Shown here piece after piece: positions 1 to 8,649 of a stretch of DNA of 64,000 bases. The translations under genes were made by a program, and so were the position numbers. The notes under the pieces were generated by a model that was not told the origin of the DNA, ran no database searches, and saw only the letters and a program-made list of their open reading frames with translations. Location of the stretch: assembly GCA_964016885.1 (NCBI GenBank), contig OZ024743.1, forward strand, positions 185,300,962 to 185,364,961. The letters are read 5' to 3'. The stretch's first letter is position 1, and each line of letters begins with the position of its first letter. This DNA comes from Eledone cirrhosa (taxonomy: Eukaryota > Mollusca > Cephalopoda > Octopoda > Eledonidae).

Positions 1-157
1 TATTGTATTTTCATGGTAAATGCTTTAACTCACATAATATCGAATCTGAGATTTATTTTGAGAACAATAACTTCACATCAGTTTGAGCGACCAGTTACAG
101 CCAGTTTCAACAGACAAAGGTAGAGAATTCTGGCCAGTTTGAACATTAAAAGGTTAA
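1..157 (+). mobile_element. Partial copy of a ~195-bp TTAA-type MITE
   Basis: This stretch matches, with divergence, the elements at 14774-14970 and (inverted) 56425-56635. Shared landmarks are the run ttattttgagaacaata, a glycine-cysteine-free AT body, the run gagaattctgg and a terminal block resembling gctaaagggttaa. The left end is cut by the window edge. It lies in the fourth intron of RPL13A. Non-coding; family assignment to piggyBac-like MITEs is an inference from the ccctt...aaggg ends and TTAA flanks of the other copies. Confidence 0.6.
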
Positions 158-1980
158 ATTTCAACGAAAACTTATTTTAGTGACTTCACCCCGATATTTT
201 TGTGATGAATGTTTACTAACTGCAGTAATTCATTAACATTTCTCATCAATCGTATTTAATATTTGAGAAAGCATTCAAAAGAGCAAAATAGAATCTGGTC
301 AGGCCATATAACCCTAGGTGGATTGTTAGTGACTGCAAATGATCATCATAGAGAAAATAGATCAGGGCAACTTACAGACTTGTTTATTTATTTAATACAA
401 TCTTACCTCTAACTGTCCTCCAGAATATTTTGCTTGGGGCCCTGAAATGGAATGGTCCTCTTCTGGGATTCACATTACATCTTTTACGTAGGTAATCTAA
501 ATACTTCACTGAAAAAGAAAAAGTAACATGGAATGAAATAAAACAAGCCAACGTAACAACAGAATCACGAATATGTACGCTATTTATTAATCAGATTAGG
601 GGTGAACAACTATTATATTTCTTTTATATTAAAATCTAATCCTTAGGGTTTAACAGGAAAAGAATCATCATCAAAACCAAACATTTAATGTTTAAGTTGT
701 CTAAATTTAAATACTTAATCCTATAAATCTTGGTAGTTATTTTTACACTAACACGCAATCAACTGTACGAAATTAATATCTATGTATCAAAAATTTAAAC
801 AATAGAATACATACTTTTATTTCTGTGGAAATGTCCAGAAATGTTTATGCCTTCGCATCGTACAATTACCATTCTTTGTCCTGAAATAACACTTGGAGTT
901 AATTTTTTTAAACACACGAAAAGTTTAGTTCAACACAATACTAAAATTAAAATCTCCGAGTTATTAAAATAGGTTTTCTAACAAATTCATTCAAGTAAAA
1001 TATAACGAGTTTTACAGACAAATTTAGTTTCATGAAACCTTTCAGTGTACAATCAATATTAGTTCAAGTTGAATCACTTTTCTCACAAAAAAAACAAATT
1101 TTTTTTATAAAGTGGAGCAGGCCTGTCGGTCTCGACGATGAGCGCCCCCCCAGTTAAAGTAACGTAAGTGAGCGCTCAATACAAACATGTGTACCTTTCA
1201 GACAATTCTCAAGGATGTTCAGCGTGGCATGGCAAACAGGAATTTTGAATTACAGGTACAGTCCATCCAGTGGCTTTCAGTTTATCTCACTTAGGCTATT
1301 TATAAATTAAGCGCCCAAGATGGCAAGCAAACTTATGATCTAATAACGTTCTTCAAATAATTCATAAATTTCCACTCACCTTGTAATAGACTTTTCGCTA
1401 CGACTGCCGCCAAACGCCCCAAAAGATGCCCGCGGGCATCGATTACGATGGCCTAAAAAAAAAAAAAAAAAAAATGAAAATCTTACACTCCATTCAGCCA
1501 TTAACATTTAAACTTTTTTTTTGCTGGAGCAGACTTCCCACGACACGAATCCATAACGAAGAAAATAACCATCAGAATCCAAAGTTGTCAGGGTCACGGC
1601 TTTCTAACTAGTTTTTATCGAATACCGGCAATTGACTATCATCAATACTAATATAACTTCCCCACTTGCTTTCGTTGAGAAAACATTTTTACATAAACAA
1701 TACTAATATAACTTCCCCACTTGCTTTCGTTGAGAAAACATTTTTACATAAACAATACTAATATAACTTCCCCACTTGCTTTCGTTGAGAAAACATTTTT
1801 ACATAAACACTTTGTGTCTTTATGAAAACGCATGCAAAATAAAATCTACATTTTTTGTTTTTTCTCATAAAACAAGAATTAATAATATATATATTCTTAA
1901 TGAACATTCAGTTGAAGCACATGTAGCCATTCTTTAAAATTACATTAAATTAACTATTTTTAAATAGTTACAAAAGAGAG

Positions 1981-2011
<31 letters not shown>

Positions 2012-2331
2012 GAATGTTCCAAACATATAGGAAAAGAAAACCAATTTAATAATCTAGGAATAATGTGGAGTTTTAAAAGAAAACCGAGACATGTATTCAC
2101 GTGGATTTCCGCCATCTTACAGAAACTAGTCACGTTGGTATCAACTTCAGCAGTTTTAAATAAGATTTACTGTAAATATCAATTAAGATTTCATAATTTA
2201 GCCTTAATAAAAGTTTCATGTTGTAAATTAAAGTAATACGCAGAAGCTTGAAGCTTAAAATTACTGTAATATACATATTCTAAATATAAATATGAAGCAG
2301 CTAAAATCCATACCTGACGTTGGAAAACCAT
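1..2331 (-). CDS. RPL13A: Ribosomal protein L13a (uL13) gene span, 5' four coding exons, partial
   Basis: Large-subunit (60S) ribosomal protein of the cytosolic ribosome, uL13 family. Four exons joined on the minus strand (2314-2331, 1380-1452, 815-880, 407-508; 259 nt) give about 86 residues that align end to end with the N-terminal part of animal RPL13A: a short variable start, then the [15 protein letters not shown] block, the [16 protein letters not shown] block and the [28 protein letters not shown] block. Introns have GT-AG ends and phases 0, 1 and 1. The remainder (from about GMLPHKT onward in relatives) lies left of the window. The gene is head to head with SF3A1. Its introns (861, 499, 306 and at least 406 bp) hold a 55-bp tandem repeat and a MITE. 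Vertebrate RPL13A introns host box C/D snoRNAs; only weak candidates are visible here. Identification is secure. Confidence 0.95.
299..349 (-). ncRNA. Weak box C/D snoRNA candidate in RPL13A intron 4
   Basis: On the RPL13A coding strand a perfect C-box (ATGATGA, 343-349) is followed 40 nt on by a D-box (CTGA, 299-302). RPL13A introns host U32-U35 snoRNAs in vertebrates, which makes the location suggestive. The spacing is short and I see no terminal stem or recognisable rRNA guide, so this may be chance in AT-rich DNA. Confidence 0.2.
407..508 (-). CDS. RPL13A: RPL13A coding exon 4
   Basis: One hundred and two nt encoding [20 protein letters not shown] followed by [14 protein letters not shown], the most conserved part of the protein. 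Acceptor TTTTTCAG|TGAAG, donor AGAG|GTAAGA. The next exon is outside the window to the left. Confidence 0.96.
591..671 (-). ncRNA. Weak box C/D snoRNA candidate in RPL13A intron 3
   Basis: On the coding strand a C-box (ATGATGA, 665-671) and a D-box (CTGA, 591-594) bound an 81-nt segment, a normal length for a box C/D snoRNA, in a 306-bp intron of a known snoRNA host gene. No terminal stem pairs outside the boxes and I do not recognise a guide sequence. Reported as a candidate only. Confidence 0.22.
815..880 (-). CDS. RPL13A: RPL13A coding exon 3
   Basis: Sixty-six nt encoding [20 protein letters not shown] and K, the conserved [10 protein letters not shown] block. Acceptor TTTCAG|GA, donor AAAA|GTATGT, phase 1 at both ends (the split codons make Gly at the 5' junction and Met at the 3' junction). 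Confidence 0.95.
1380..1452 (-). CDS. RPL13A: RPL13A coding exon 2
   Basis: Seventy-three nt encoding 24 residues that include [20 protein letters not shown], the signature N-terminal segment of uL13. The acceptor is an A/T-rich tract ending TTTTTAG, the donor AAG|GTGAGT, phase 1. The acceptor side overlaps an 18-A run on the plus strand, that is a poly-T polypyrimidine tract on the coding strand. Confidence 0.95.
1643..1807 (+). repeat. Three tandem copies of a 55-bp unit
   Basis: The unit begins caatactaatataacttccc and ends gaaaacatttttacataaac. It starts at 1643, 1698 and 1753 and is essentially identical each time, indicating a recent expansion. It lies inside RPL13A intron 1 and has no coding content I can see. 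Confidence 0.95.
2314..2331 (-). CDS. RPL13A: RPL13A coding exon 1 (start codon, 6 codons)
   Basis: Encodes MVFQRQ. The ATG (reverse complement of 2329-2331) follows a pyrimidine-rich leader and is in good context (catcATGG). The donor is CAG|GTATGG, phase 0. A very short first coding exon is usual for ribosomal protein genes. The start is inferred because the next exon opens directly with the conserved IDARGHLLG block and no other ATG precedes it. Confidence 0.85.
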
Positions 2332-2578
2332 GATGGCAGAGAAAGAGAGATATGGGGTTCACAGATTAATACGTCACGGCCGACGGAAGTAGATGTCGCC
2401 ATCCACTTCCGACGAAATAGGAAGTGAAAGTCAGGATAATTTTGCAAGGGAGATAATTGTGTTTATTAATAATAGTGGTAAATATCGCCATATTGTTTGC
2501 GGATACTGGTCAGGTACATATGTCGCATATTAAAATAAAGTAGGAAATCTCTATTTTATATCGATATTTGTTACCAAA
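2332..2578. promoter_or_regulatory. Bidirectional RPL13A / SF3A1 promoter
   Basis: Only 247 bp separate the divergent start codons. Visible motifs: a pyrimidine-rich TOP-like tract just 5' of the RPL13A ATG (coding strand CTCTCTTTCTCTGCC, about 2335-2349); a CRE-like tacgtcacg at 2370-2378; ETS-type sites cggaagt (about 2384-2390), acttccg (2405-2411) and ggaagtg (2420-2426); and a YY1-like cgccatatt (about 2485-2493). TOP tracts, ETS and YY1 sites are typical of housekeeping and ribosomal-protein promoters. There is no obvious TATA box for RPL13A. Motif function is inferred. Confidence 0.6.
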
Positions 2579-4984
2579 ATGCCTGCAGCCGTAGAGCTAG
2601 AAGGCTTACCGCCTCCGGAATCGGTGACTGGCTCAGAGGAAAAATCAGAAGAAGAAAGAACCTACACACGTCCTGTAATAGGTATTATTTACCCTCCACC
2701 AGAAGTAAGAAACATTGTTGACAAAACCGCCAGCTTCGTGGCACGCAATGGTCCTGAATTCGAAAGTCGGATCAGACAAAACGAGGTAAATAATCCAAAG
2801 TTTAATTTTTTAAACCCTGCCGATCCTTACCATGCATACTATCAGCATAAAGTCAAAGAATTTAAAGAGGGGAAAGGCCAAGAACCTATTGTTAGTAAGA
2901 TTATTTCGGCGGCGATGGCCTTGAAACCCATGAGCGAACCTATAAAAAATATAGAACCGATTGTTCCTAATGAACCACCCGCAGAGTTTGAATTCACCGC
3001 TGATCCACCTTCGATCTCCGCTTTTGATTTGGATGTAGTGAAGTTAACTGCTCAATTTGTGGCCCGTAACGGTCGCCAGTTCTTGACAAATCTAATGAAC
3101 CGTGAACAGAGAAATTACCAGTTTGATTTTCTTAGACCTCAACACAGTCTTTTCAATTACTTTACTAAACTAGTGGAGCAGTATACCAAAATTCTAATTC
3201 CACCCAAAGATCTTACTAACAAGCTGAAAAAAGAGTCTCAAGCGAGTAAACACATTTTAGAACAAGTCAAGTATCGTGTTGAATGGGCTAAATACCAAGA
3301 ACGTGAACGACGGAAAGAGGAAGATGCGTTGGAAAAAGAACGTGTAGCTTATGCTCAGATCGACTGGCATGATTTCGTTGTCGTAGAAACAGTTGATTTC
3401 CAGGCGAGTGAAGTGGGAAATCTACCATCTCCAACAACTCCTGAAGAAGTCGGTGCTCGTGTAATCCAGCAGGAGCGTTATGAAAAGGGGGAAAATACCA
3501 ACGATGTTGCAATGGAAGTGGAGTCTGATGAAGAAGACGGCGATGAGATAATTCTAGACAAAGGTGGTAAAACACAAAAAGATGTTCTTGATAAAAACAA
3601 GCATCCTTCTATTATACCTCCGTCGCTGCCAATGCCGCCACAATTACGTCCTCCTCCACCTTCTGATAACAATCAAGTGCTGGACATGGATGAAGGTTCA
3701 GATGATGATGATATCGTTGAAGAAAGAGAAATAGAAAAGGTGATTCCTCCTCAACCTCCACCACCACCTCCCAGTGATATTCCCCAGCCTCCGCCTCCTT
3801 TACCACCAACACCTGACCAAGTTATTGTACGTAAAGACTACAATCCTAAAGCCAGGACAATCAGTACAGAGCCTAACCCTGATTCTTTTATGGTGTCTCC
3901 TATCACTGGTGAAAAAATTCCTACTCATAAAGTACCTGAACATATGCGAATTGGTTTGCTCGACCGCAAGTGGATTGAAGAACGCAACCGTTCAATTGCT
4001 GAAAAACGAGAACAAGAGGAGGTTTATGCTCCAGGATTGGCCATTGGTAGCAGTTTGAGACAATTGGCTGAACGTCGTACAGATATTTTCGGTATTGGTG
4101 CTGAGGAAACTCAGATTGGTAAAAAGATTGGGGAAGAAGAGAAAAAGGAAAAGAAAGTTGTTTGGGATGGTCATACAGCTTCGATGGAGAAAGTAACACA
4201 AAAGGCTCGTGAAAATATTACTATTGAAGAACAAATTGCTGTCATTCATAAAGTCAAAGGTTTAGTTCCTGATGAAGAGAAAGAGAAAATTGGTCCAGCT
4301 ATGCCGAAACCATCTAAACCACTACATTCACCAATGCAGCACCAAATCCAGACCAAACAAATGCCACCCTCACATTTATCTAGTAATATTAATCAAAATA
4401 TGATGAAAATACAGCCACCTCCACCACCACCAGTGCAACCAGCACCTCCAATGCCACCAATGCCTCGACCTCCAATGCCTCAAAGTATGGTCATTTTGCC
4501 ACCTCGACCTCCACCATCAGCTCTTGGGAGTGTCTTGGGCATTTCACAGCGTCCACCACAGCCACCTGTACCACAAATGCCTGTTTCAACATCAGACTTC
4601 AGTGTTCCACCACCACCACCAAAAGAAGATGATCAGCCAACCCAATCAAAGCGACAGAAAACTGAAGAGTCTCTCATTCCAGAAGAAGACTACTTGCGTA
4701 CACATAAGAATCCAATTTTGGTCAAGGTTTTGGTGCCGAATGTTCCAGATAAGCCTGAATGGAACCTTAATGGCCAAGTGCTCAATTTTACTTTACCATT
4801 AACTGATTCAGTGTCTGTAATAAAAGCTAAACTCAATGAAGCACTCAGCATTCCTGCTGGTAAGCAAAAGTTGCAGTATGAAGGCATTTTTGTCAAAGAC
4901 TCCAATACTTTAGCCTTTTACAATCTCCCTCATGGAGCAAGCATCAACTTGCAACTGAAAGAAAGAGGTGGCAGAAAGAAATAA
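2579..4984 (+). CDS. SF3A1: Splicing factor 3A subunit 1 (SF3a120), intronless
   Basis: Subunit of the SF3a complex of U2 snRNP, needed for pre-spliceosome assembly in the nucleus. The 801-residue protein (human is about 793) has every expected part in order: SURP1 at about 43-96, SURP2 at about 151-203 (both with the FVARNG core), a charged helical PRP21-like region with VEWAKYQERERRKEE, acidic and proline-rich tracts, the PLTGEKIP-like segment (here SPITGEKIP), a long Pro/Met-rich linker around 630-700, and a C-terminal ubiquitin-like domain (about 714-795) ending LKERGGRKK exactly as in animals. The first ATG is used: the SURP spacing and the MPA start fit. The whole gene is one exon, whereas vertebrate orthologues have many introns; the frame is intact with no A-rich tail directly after the stop, so it may be a functional retrogene or an intron-loss gene. 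Shares a promoter region with RPL13A. Confidence 0.97.
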   Translation: MPAAVELEGLPPPESVTGSEEKSEEERTYTRPVIGIIYPPPEVRNIVDKTASFVARNGPEFESRIRQNEVNNPKFNFLNPADPYHAYYQHKVKEFKEGKGQEPIVSKIISAAMALKPMSEPIKNIEPIVPNEPPAEFEFTADPPSISAFDLDVVKLTAQFVARNGRQFLTNLMNREQRNYQFDFLRPQHSLFNYFTKLVEQYTKILIPPKDLTNKLKKESQASKHILEQVKYRVEWAKYQERERRKEEDALEKERVAYAQIDWHDFVVVETVDFQASEVGNLPSPTTPEEVGARVIQQERYEKGENTNDVAMEVESDEEDGDEIILDKGGKTQKDVLDKNKHPSIIPPSLPMPPQLRPPPPSDNNQVLDMDEGSDDDDIVEEREIEKVIPPQPPPPPPSDIPQPPPPLPPTPDQVIVRKDYNPKARTISTEPNPDSFMVSPITGEKIPTHKVPEHMRIGLLDRKWIEERNRSIAEKREQEEVYAPGLAIGSSLRQLAERRTDIFGIGAEETQIGKKIGEEEKKEKKVVWDGHTASMEKVTQKARENITIEEQIAVIHKVKGLVPDEEKEKIGPAMPKPSKPLHSPMQHQIQTKQMPPSHLSSNINQNMMKIQPPPPPPVQPAPPMPPMPRPPMPQSMVILPPRPPPSALGSVLGISQRPPQPPVPQMPVSTSDFSVPPPPPKEDDQPTQSKRQKTEESLIPEEDYLRTHKNPILVKVLVPNVPDKPEWNLNGQVLNFTLPLTDSVSVIKAKLNEALSIPAGKQKLQYEGIFVKDSNTLAFYNLPHGASINLQLKERGGRKK

Positions 4985-5207
4985 TAACTATCATTACACA
5001 TTTCTATTTGTTATTTGTCTATTCATTCTTCACTACCATAAAGCAAACTGGTGAATTTCATAAAAAAAGTTGTCTTTGTTTTTTTTTTTTATATTCAAGA
5101 AAAACTTTTCTCTTTTACACTGGTTTTTTAAAGACATTTCTAAAAGTTTTTTTTTTTTTTTTTAGATAAATATATTGGAAATCAATTGCGCCGTGGCTTT
5201 TGATTTT
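4985..5207 (+). other. SF3A1 3' flank / probable 3' UTR
   Basis: AT-rich sequence with several homopolymer T runs (10-19 nt) after the SF3A1 stop. I see no canonical AATAAA before repeats begin at about 5208, so the polyadenylation point cannot be placed. Confidence 0.4.
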
Positions 5208-5219
5208 ATGTGTGTGTGT

Positions 5220-5330
5220 ATTTTTCTGATTTAGAATAGATGCACCATATCCTTGAATGTTGCAAGAAGCGATTCAAACGGTTGGTGTCAGGAAGAACAG
5301 CCAGTCCTGTAAAAGTCAATCTATAAACAA
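5220..5330 (+). repeat. SINE-tail-like fragment (gaatagatgcaccatat type)
   Basis: The stretch gatttagaatagatgcacca...gttgcaagaagcgattcaaacggttggtgtcaggaagaa resembles 40005-40120 and 55940-55980. It is a variant of the ggttggtgttaggaagggca tail common in this window. Confidence 0.5.
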
Positions 5331-5332
5331 TG

Positions 5333-5334
<2 letters not shown>

Positions 5335-5365
<31 letters not shown>
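5335..5365. repeat. (TA)n microsatellite
   Basis: About 14 uninterrupted TA units immediately before the left arm of the large inverted repeat. Confidence 0.9.
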
Positions 5366-5367
<2 letters not shown>

Positions 5368-5503
5368 GGAAAAAATGAAACGAAATTTCATTTCTCACTC
5401 TTAGTACGGCTGTTACTTAAATATAAGTATGTATACATACATACATATATGTATACAGACGTACAGTAGTATGTATATATACATACATGCACACATATAT
5501 ATC

Positions 5504-5668
5504 TATGTACGTATGGATTCACCGAACATTTATTATAATGCTCAGTGTGTTTAGTGTTGAACGAATGAGCAACAATGGTTGCTAGACACTGTACGGCTTA
5601 ATTCGGGATGTTTGTTTACAAACACACCGAGCATTATAATAAATGTTCGGTGAATCCATACGTACATA
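5504..5668. mobile_element. 165-bp element with 49-bp terminal inverted repeats
   Basis: The ends tatgtacgtatggattcacc (5504 on) and its reverse complement (ending 5668) pair for 49 bp with a single mismatch; both include the block gaacatttattataatgct. Its inner and right part recurs in direct orientation at 7617-7732. No coding capacity; foldback or MITE type, superfamily unknown. Confidence 0.8.
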
Positions 5669-5700
5669 TACATATATGTGCATGTATGTATATATATATA

Positions 5701-7245
5701 GGTGTTGACGAATGGCTTGTGAGAGCTATACAAGCCATGTATAAAGAAACAGTGAGCAAGGTTAGAATTAACAACGAATATAGTGAAGAGTTTAGCGTAA
5801 AAGTTGGTGTCCATCAGGGCTCTGTTCTTAGCCCCCTACTATTTATTATTGCTCTTCAGGCTATAACAGGAGTTCAAGACCAGCTGCCCATGGGAACTCT
5901 TATACGCAGATGACCTAACACTCATAGCTGAATCAATGGCCGAGCTAGAGAAGAAATTCCAAACATGGAAGCATGGCCTAGAATCAAAAGGCCTTAAAAT
6001 TAACCTGGCTAAGACTAAAGTTCTAGTTTGTAGGAAAGAAAATAAGGCGCCGGTCCCTTCCGGGAAATGGCCATGCTCAGTGTGTAGGAAAGGCGTAGGT
6101 AGAAACTCCATTTTATGTCCCAAATGCAAAGTATGGGTGCATAAAAGATGTAGTGGGATCACAGGTAAGCTAAGAACACAGATTTTACATGTGGCCAGTG
6201 CTCTGGTGCAATAAGTAGCAGCAAGTGCCCACAAAATACTAGCTCTTTCAACTGCGCAGAGGGTTCTATAGAAATAGTGGACAGCTTCCGTTACCTGGGT
6301 GACAAAATCAGCAGTGGGGGAGGGTGCTCGGAAAGTACAGTAGCTAGAGTCAGAACTGGATGGAAAAAGTTCAGAGAGCTTATACCACTATTAGCCGCTA
6401 AAGGGTTCTCCCTAAAAATAAAAGGCAGGTTGTATGATGCCTGCATACGAACAGCAATGTTGCATGGCAGTGAGACCTGGGCATTGTGTGCAGAGGATAT
6501 ACGCAGATTAGAGAGGAACGAAGTTTGCATGCTCCGCTGGATGTGTAATAGTAATATACGCGAACGGCAAAGCATAAACGAACTGAGGAAAAAATTAGAA
6601 ATAAGAGGGATCAGATGTTGTTTACTCGAGAGAAGGCTACGTTGGTATGGTCACGTGATGCGCATGAAAGACGACAGCTGTATAGCAAAGTGCAGGGCAA
6701 TAAAGATAGACGGTAGCCACGGAGTAGGCAGACCCAGAAAAACCTGGGACGAGCTGATAAATTCTGACCTCACACACTTACACCTCTCCAAGACAATGTC
6801 ACTGGACCGAGACCTTTGGCGGTACTCAGTAATAGAGAAGACCCGCCTTACCTAAATACAAAGTAAAACCTACTACAGTCAGTAGGCATCTCTAACAAAA
6901 TACACCCCCCACCCCATCCACACCGCCCCCTTCAATGTAAAGTTATGTTGGTGCCGCGCCATCCAGGCCGAAACAAATGAGATCGTGTAAGCCGAAACAA
7001 ATGAGATCGCGTAGGTGTCACGACAAAAAACACACAGTCCACGCTGTAATGTGGCCGTGTAGGCAACACGGTAAAAACCTCCCAGCCCCACACTGTAAAT
7101 GTGGTTGGTGTTAGGAAGGGCATCCAACTGTAGAAAACCTGCCAGACAGTCCTATGCGAGCAAGGCAACCACTCTTGCCTCAAGTGGTAAAACTCCCGTC
7201 CAAACCCATGCAAGCGTGGAACATGGACGTTAAACGATGATGATG
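5701..7245 (+). mobile_element. LINE copy A: 5'-truncated reverse transcriptase with PHD-like zinc cluster
   Basis: Degenerate non-LTR retrotransposon. The reading frame starts inside the RT palm (GVDEWLVRAIQAMYKE, then VGVHQGSVLSPLLF) and shifts frame near 5884 into the catalytic LLYADDLTLIAES. It runs on through NLAKTKVLV to a cysteine cluster (C-S-V-C, C-P-K-C, V-H-K-R-C at about 6075-6150). A second shift near 6180 supplies the last pair, CGQC, giving a C4HC3 PHD-like pattern. The C-terminal frame 6277-6855 contains YLGDKISSGGGCS, HGSETWAL, RWYGHVMRMKDD and GRPRKTW, as in many LINE proteins. The 3' region (6856-7245) ends with the ggttggtgttaggaagggca tail and (gat)n, shared with the SINE. 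Non-functional because of truncation and two frameshifts. Clade not assigned. Confidence 0.85.
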
Positions 7246-7446
7246 ATGATGATACATACTACTGTACGTCTGTATACATATATGTATGTACGTATACATA
7301 CTACTGTACGTCTGTATACATATATATATATATACATACTACTGTACGTCTGTATACATATATGTATGTACGTATACATACTTATATTTAAGTAACAGCC
7401 GTACTAAGAGTGAGAAATGAAATTTCGTTTCATTTTTTCCGTTTAT

Positions 7447-7735
7447 CGTTTTCGGTGCGCCCGGCCGATTAACTCACTCGATATGCAAATTAGGCTGCTC
7501 AGCCGTTAATATGCATAAGGAAAGTATATACTTTCAGACGTTCAATCATCTGGCAGGAAGGTATACGTTGCTGACGATAGCTAATAAGCTTGAAACTAGT
7601 ACAGCGTTCCTTTGTCAGTGTTGAACAAATGAACAACGATGGTTGCTAGACACTGTACGGCTTAATTTGGGATGTTTGTTTACAAACACACCGAGCATTA
7701 TAATAAATGTTCGGTGAATCCATACGTACGTATAC
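7447..7735 (+). repeat. Repeat flank containing right half of the 165-bp element
   Basis: From 7617 to 7732 the sequence duplicates 5553-5668 (gttgctagacactgtacggc, then the right inverted-repeat arm ending with ccatacgtac). The preceding part (7447-7616, cgcccggccgattaactcac onward) is absent from the 5.5-kb copy and may be the intact left portion of a larger element. Confidence 0.6.
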
Positions 7736-7744
7736 ATATATATA

Positions 7745-8640
7745 TATATATATTATATTGCAATCATGGAAGTCCCAGGTTCAAACACACTTTATAGCAT
7801 CTTGGGCGACAAGCCTTATTAGTGAAATCACACAGGGTGTCAACAAACCTGAATGAAGATACTGAAAGAAATTAGCATAAATTACAACAGCTATTTCATA
7901 GTTTTTAACAACTTTTGACTAAATTTGTATGTTACCATATAATTTGTTTATAATACCAACTTTTATTCCAGATTTTGTGCTCCATGATTGCCTTCTTTGC
8001 ATGCACAAGCATGTTCTTGGTTAGCTTATATTTGTAATATGTTTTCTAGTTTTATTGTAATGAAAGCAGACAACATAACATCTATCATCAACTGATCTAT
8101 TTAGCTTAATTAAATTGAAGGCTTGGTAACATTAAAGTGTGGGATTACAAGTAAAGCCTTTACAGTGAAAAAGATTGTAAACAATTCCATAAGACATCAT
8201 TACGAGGATCATTGGTGAAAGTTGGTAGAACAGCCTGATAAAATAGCAAATATATTTTAACATAGGGTTTGAAAGAGCTGTTTTCAATTAAATAAACCTG
8301 GGACACTGATCATTGCAAAAAATAAATAAAAGTCTGTTCATGAAAAAATAGATTGCATTTCAAGACATAATGCCCTTGTTGCCACTTTTCTCAAAATCTC
8401 TATATTCTGTAAATTCAGAGAAATCCTTCTTGATGCCAATGACAGTAAGGAGGAGTTAGGGACATGTAATAGAGAAAAATTGGAAATTTCTATGGGACAA
8501 TTTACTGGAATCCATGAGCCAGGTCTGTAGCTGGAGCAAGATCCCACTAAGATGAGGGTGACAGTGGTGGAATGACAAGGTAGAAGGAACCATTAAAAAA
8601 AAAAGCCTGGAGGAATGGAGGAGACAGAAAACATTAACAG
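7745..8640. other. No gene seen
   Basis: AT-rich sequence without a convincing frame or recognised repeat. The short open frame at 8338-8547 (minus) has no recognisable motif. Confidence 0.5.
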
Positions 8641-8649
8641 GTTGCTAAA

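Larger units (their letters stand above)
5363..7446. repeat. Large inverted repeat flanking a LINE copy
   Basis: The left arm (about 5363-5478, beginning taaacggaaaaaatgaaacg) is nearly identical to the reverse complement of 7303-7446. Both arms contain the agtacggctgttacttaaat block followed by tgtatacagacgtacagtag blocks; the right arm repeats the last block three times. Between the arms lie a second, smaller inverted-repeat element (5504-5668) and a LINE copy (5701-7245). RNA across it could fold into a stem of more than 100 bp. Confidence 0.8.

Noticed and set aside
1580..1650. Third snoRNA candidate (TTGATGA...CTGA) in RPL13A intron 1
   Set aside because: C-box is imperfect, there is no terminal stem, and it overlaps the start of the 55-bp tandem repeat.
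3288..4905. Open frames on both strands across SF3A1
   Set aside because: They are shadows of the conserved SF3A1 frame.
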